The notes under the pieces: model-generated
Told to the model about the DNA's origin: nothing
Seen by the model: the letters and a program-made list of their open reading frames with translations, nothing else
Database searches by the model: none
Shown: positions 45,311 to 47,828 of the stretch, piece after piece
Layout: each line of letters begins with the position of its first letter
Numbering within the stretch: the first letter of the stretch is position 1
Made by a program: the position numbers and the translations under genes
Source of the DNA: Planctomycetota bacterium
Lineage (GTDB): Bacteria > Planctomycetota > UBA1135 > UBA2386
Length of the DNA: 47,828 bases
Assembly (NCBI GenBank): GCA_014192625.1
Contig: BJHM01000009.1
Location: 87,347-135,174 of the forward strand
Direction of reading: 5' to 3'

Positions 45311-47521
45311 ATGACTCCGCGCCAAGCTCTGTTATCTGCCATCACCGGCCTCTTCTCCTGTGCGCTTGCCGCGCAGGAAGCGCAAAAGCCAACTCCGGCG
45401 GCGCCGACCCCACTGCCCAAGCTTTCCTGTCAAGTCCTGCTTGAGCAAGGCGCATCGTTAGTAGCACCGCCGTCGGTGGTGCGATGGCTGCCAGGCGGTC
45501 ACGACGCTGCGATTTTATTGCGCGACGGCGAAGAGCGCATCGTGCGCCGCAGTCCCGGCCAAGCAGAACCCCAGCCAATGTGTGATGCGCGCGCCTTGTG
45601 CAAAGCACTGGGCCTGCCGGTAACCGATGGCAAGCCCGTTGTGCTGCCGGACTGGTCCATGCTCGATGCCACCACGCTGCGCTTCTTGCTGCCAGGTGCA
45701 GTGCATACCCATAAGCTCGGCGACGAACACAGCACGCGCATTTTACAGTGGCCGCAAGACCTTGATGTGCGCGATGACGGTGCCTCCTTTTCGATCGCGC
45801 CGGGCGATCAGCGCGTCGCCTACATTCGCCAAAACGATCTGCAGGTAGTGGGTCGCGACGGCAACGCACGCCGCATAACTTGGGATGGCAGTAGTGAAAT
45901 CGTCTACGGCGGTGCCGTGCATCGCGCCGAATTTGGCATCAGCGGCGGCCTGCTCTGGAGCAGCGACGGCAAGCGGCTCGCGTTCTATCGCGAGGATCAG
46001 CGCAACATCTCACCCTACCCTTATCAGGACCTCAACGCGATGCCGCCGGCCCAGAAGCTGGGGCGCTATCCGATGGCGGGTTTTGCAGCATCAAAAGTGC
46101 AGGTCTTCGTGCTCGACACTGAGACCAACGCGCTGGTGTCGCTCGAATCCGACCTGGCACTGGATCTCTACTGGACCAACCTCACCTTCGGCGCCGACGG
46201 CAAGACCATTTGCGTAGCCCTCGTCACGCGCGGCCAGGATCGCATGGACCTCGTGCGGTTTGACTCGGTGACCGGCAGGCGACTCGGCACGCTCGTAAGC
46301 GAACAGGACCCGCAATGGGTCGAGCCAGAGCACGGGCCGAGCTTCCTCGCCGACGGCCGATTTGTCTGGTGGTCACAGCGCGATGGGCACCGCCACCTCT
46401 ATCTGCACGACGCGAATGGTGCGCTGCTGTTGCAGATCACCAAGGGCGCATTCGATGTGCAGGAACTGATTTCCTGCAACGCCGACTCGACGTGCCTTTG
46501 GTTTACAGCTAGCGGCGAAGATCCGCGGCAGAAGCATTTGTTCACGGCGAAGCTCGACGGCAGCGAGGTGAAGCAACTCACGCGCGACCGTGGCACCCAC
46601 CTGTGCACGCTCGCGCCTGACGGCAAGTTTGCGTTCGAAATCTGGTCCAACCTCGAAACCCCGCCAACGCCGCGCTTCGTCGACCTTGCCACCGGCATAA
46701 GCGAGTTACTGCCGCAACCACCTTCGCCGCTGCTCGCCTATGAATTGCCAACGCAACGCGAGTTTCAAGAGAAGGCGGAGGATGGCACGGTGCTTTATGG
46801 CAGCGTGTTGCTGCCACATACGATTGCCGAAGGACAGAAGCTGCCGGTGCTGCTCTATGTCTACGGCGGCCCGCACGTGCAACAAGTCACCGACCGCTGG
46901 CTCGGCGGTGCTTCGCTATTTCTGTGCGCGCTAGCCAATGAGGGCTACGTCGTCTGCCGGCTCGACAATCGCGGCACGCCAAATCGTGGCATCGAGTTTG
47001 AGCAATCGATCCACCGCCACCTTGGCACTCTTGAAGTGCAAGACCAGATGCGCGCGGTTTACTGGCTGAAGCAACAGCCGTTCGTGGACGCGACCCGCAT
47101 CGGCGTGCACGGTTGGTCGTATGGCGGCTACATGACGCTGCGCCTCATGCTGCTTCATCCCGACACATTTGCGTGCGGCATCAGCGGCGCGCCAGTCACT
47201 GACTGGGCAATGTACGAAACCGGCTACGGCGAACGCTACATGGACACACCGCTGGAAAATCCACAGGGCTACGAGGCCGCAAGCTGCCTGCCGATTGCCG
47301 ATAAACTCAAAAGCCACCTGTTGCTGGTGCACGGCACCGACGATCGCACCGTGATGTGGTCAAACTCACTCGCATTCGTCAGCCGCTGCATCGAGCATGG
47401 CGTGCTGCTCGATTACTTCCCGTATCCGATGCAGACGCACAAACTCGTTGGTAAGGACCGCCTGCACTTCCAACAGCTGCTGAAGGATTATCTCGACCGC
47501 CACTTGAAGGGCACAAAGTAG
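45311..47521 (+). CDS. Secreted dipeptidyl-peptidase IV-like S9 serine peptidase
   Basis: 736 residues. Signal peptide MTPRQALLSAITGLFSCALAAQ. The N-terminal beta-propeller (DPPIV_N) covers about residues 80-470, with RLAFYREDQRNISPYPYQ. The C-terminal alpha/beta hydrolase has Ser603 in GWSYGGYM, Asp677/678 in HGTDDRTV and His710 in MQTHKLV, the S9 triad in order. LPVLLYVYGGPHVQQV precedes it. Likely releases dipeptides from peptides in the periplasm. Divergent from the glycan genes; followed by tRNA-Pro. Confidence 0.94.
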   Translation: MTPRQALLSAITGLFSCALAAQEAQKPTPAAPTPLPKLSCQVLLEQGASLVAPPSVVRWLPGGHDAAILLRDGEERIVRRSPGQAEPQPMCDARALCKALGLPVTDGKPVVLPDWSMLDATTLRFLLPGAVHTHKLGDEHSTRILQWPQDLDVRDDGASFSIAPGDQRVAYIRQNDLQVVGRDGNARRITWDGSSEIVYGGAVHRAEFGISGGLLWSSDGKRLAFYREDQRNISPYPYQDLNAMPPAQKLGRYPMAGFAASKVQVFVLDTETNALVSLESDLALDLYWTNLTFGADGKTICVALVTRGQDRMDLVRFDSVTGRRLGTLVSEQDPQWVEPEHGPSFLADGRFVWWSQRDGHRHLYLHDANGALLLQITKGAFDVQELISCNADSTCLWFTASGEDPRQKHLFTAKLDGSEVKQLTRDRGTHLCTLAPDGKFAFEIWSNLETPPTPRFVDLATGISELLPQPPSPLLAYELPTQREFQEKAEDGTVLYGSVLLPHTIAEGQKLPVLLYVYGGPHVQQVTDRWLGGASLFLCALANEGYVVCRLDNRGTPNRGIEFEQSIHRHLGTLEVQDQMRAVYWLKQQPFVDATRIGVHGWSYGGYMTLRLMLLHPDTFACGISGAPVTDWAMYETGYGERYMDTPLENPQGYEAASCLPIADKLKSHLLLVHGTDDRTVMWSNSLAFVSRCIEHGVLLDYFPYPMQTHKLVGKDRLHFQQLLKDYLDRHLKGTK

Positions 47522-47524
47522 CGC

Positions 47525-47539
47525 GGCCAACCGTTGGCC
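47525..47539. other. Short palindrome after the S9 peptidase gene
   Basis: GGCCAACCGTTGGCC, 7-bp arms around one base, 3 nt after the stop. No T-tract. Possible binding site or nothing. Confidence 0.3.
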
Positions 47540-47603
47540 ACGTAACGGCGCAAACTTGCCGCTGGCCAGTCCTCGACAAAATTGGTAACGTGTTCCCCCT
47601 CGT

Positions 47604-47680
47604 CGGGCCGTAGCGCAGTCTGGTAGCGCGATTGGTTTGGGACCAATAGGCCGTGGGTTCAAATCCCACCGGCCCGACCA
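47604..47680 (+). tRNA. tRNA-Pro (anticodon UGG)
   Basis: CGGGCCG pairs with CGGCCCG, then discriminator A and encoded CCA to 47680. The anticodon arm ATTGG-TTTGGGA-CCAAT puts anticodon TGG at 47638-47640. The T arm is GTGGG-TTCAAAT-CCCAC. UGG reads CCA and, by wobble, other proline codons. The 8-bp tandem array begins 22 nt after the CCA. Confidence 0.97.
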
Positions 47681-47701
47681 CTACAACCTGTTCTGCGTGC
47701 T

Positions 47702-47828
47702 GCAACGCGGCAACGCGGCAACGCGGCAACGCGGCAACGCGGCAACGCGGCAACGCGGCAACGCGGCAACGCGGCAACGCGGCAACGCGGCAACGCGGCA
47801 ACGCGGCAACGCGGCAACGCGGCAACGC
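47702..47828. repeat. 8-bp tandem array (about 16 units, continues off the window)
   Basis: GCAACGCG repeats without visible interruption from 47702 to the last base, so its full length is unknown. On the minus strand an 8-residue repeat can be translated in any frame, but that is a consequence of the 8-bp period and not evidence for a gene. Location just 3' of tRNA-Pro. Confidence 0.95.

Noticed and set aside
47702-47828. CRISPR array or coding repeat on the minus strand
   Set aside because: An 8-bp period without spacers is a microsatellite; any frame through it stays open simply because the repeat lacks stops.

Overview
The window is a dense, GC-rich (roughly 60-65% by eye) bacterial chromosome segment with about 37 protein genes, two tRNAs and several short tandem repeats. 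There is no phage, transposase, plasmid or CRISPR material. The best guess for the host is Planctomycetota or a related lineage, at moderate confidence. The reasons are a Tat-signal Gfo/Idh/MocA oxidoreductase facing a Tat-like TIM-barrel sugar isomerase, a nucleoside:H+ symporter-type MFS, a DUF6268-like outer-membrane barrel, secreted kelch and metallophosphatase-LamG proteins, and a cytochrome b558-type sdhCAB. No rRNA or other marker settles the phylum. The outer-membrane barrel and secreted proteins imply a diderm cell.

Layout. 1-5.3 kb: a universal stress protein, divergent from a four-gene ABC exporter (membrane-fusion protein, LolD/MacB-type ATPase, two FtsX-type permeases). 5.3-7.5 kb: smpB, tRNA-Leu(CAG) with an intrinsic terminator, and dusB. 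7.7-10.3 kb: an unrecognised gene and a secreted kelch protein. 10.4-15.4 kb: pcnB with a very long repetitive basic tail, panB, a zinc alcohol dehydrogenase and a membrane protein. 15.4-17.6 kb (minus): cdd, thpR, a DUF4863-like gene and mog. 17.7-19.9 kb: a secreted protein and a TetA-like MFS. 20-23.5 kb (minus): sdhCAB. 23.6-28 kb (minus): an M28-PDZ peptidase, a radical SAM enzyme and a Gfo/Idh oxidoreductase. 28.1-32.5 kb: a metallophosphatase-LamG protein, a pirin whose 3' end is tandemly triplicated, and a transglutaminase-like protein. 32.7-34.8 kb: a methyltransferase and a saccharopine dehydrogenase-like enzyme. 34.8-39.3 kb: a probable sugar or nucleoside catabolic locus (symporter, small membrane protein, Tat Gfo/Idh, TIM-barrel isomerase). 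39.4-41.7 kb: a terpenoid-cyclase-fold protein and an outer-membrane barrel. 41.9-45 kb (minus): a GT4 glycosyltransferase overlapping a Gfo/Idh-SDR fusion, probably surface-glycan synthesis. 45.3-47.8 kb: an S9 dipeptidyl peptidase, tRNA-Pro(UGG) and an 8-bp tandem array running off the window.

Two patterns cross the window. First, about ten genes that head transcription units have a TANNNT hexamer 6-10 nt upstream of the start codon and no Shine-Dalgarno. This is the arrangement expected for leaderless mRNAs and resembles what is known in Deinococcus. Second, small tandem duplications repeatedly sit just after the 3' ends of genes (FtsX, sdhB, M28 peptidase, pirin, saccharopine dehydrogenase-like, isomerase, outer-membrane barrel/glycosyltransferase, tRNA-Pro). 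With the PcnB tail and the Gfo/Idh-SDR fusion, these are the most interesting things seen.
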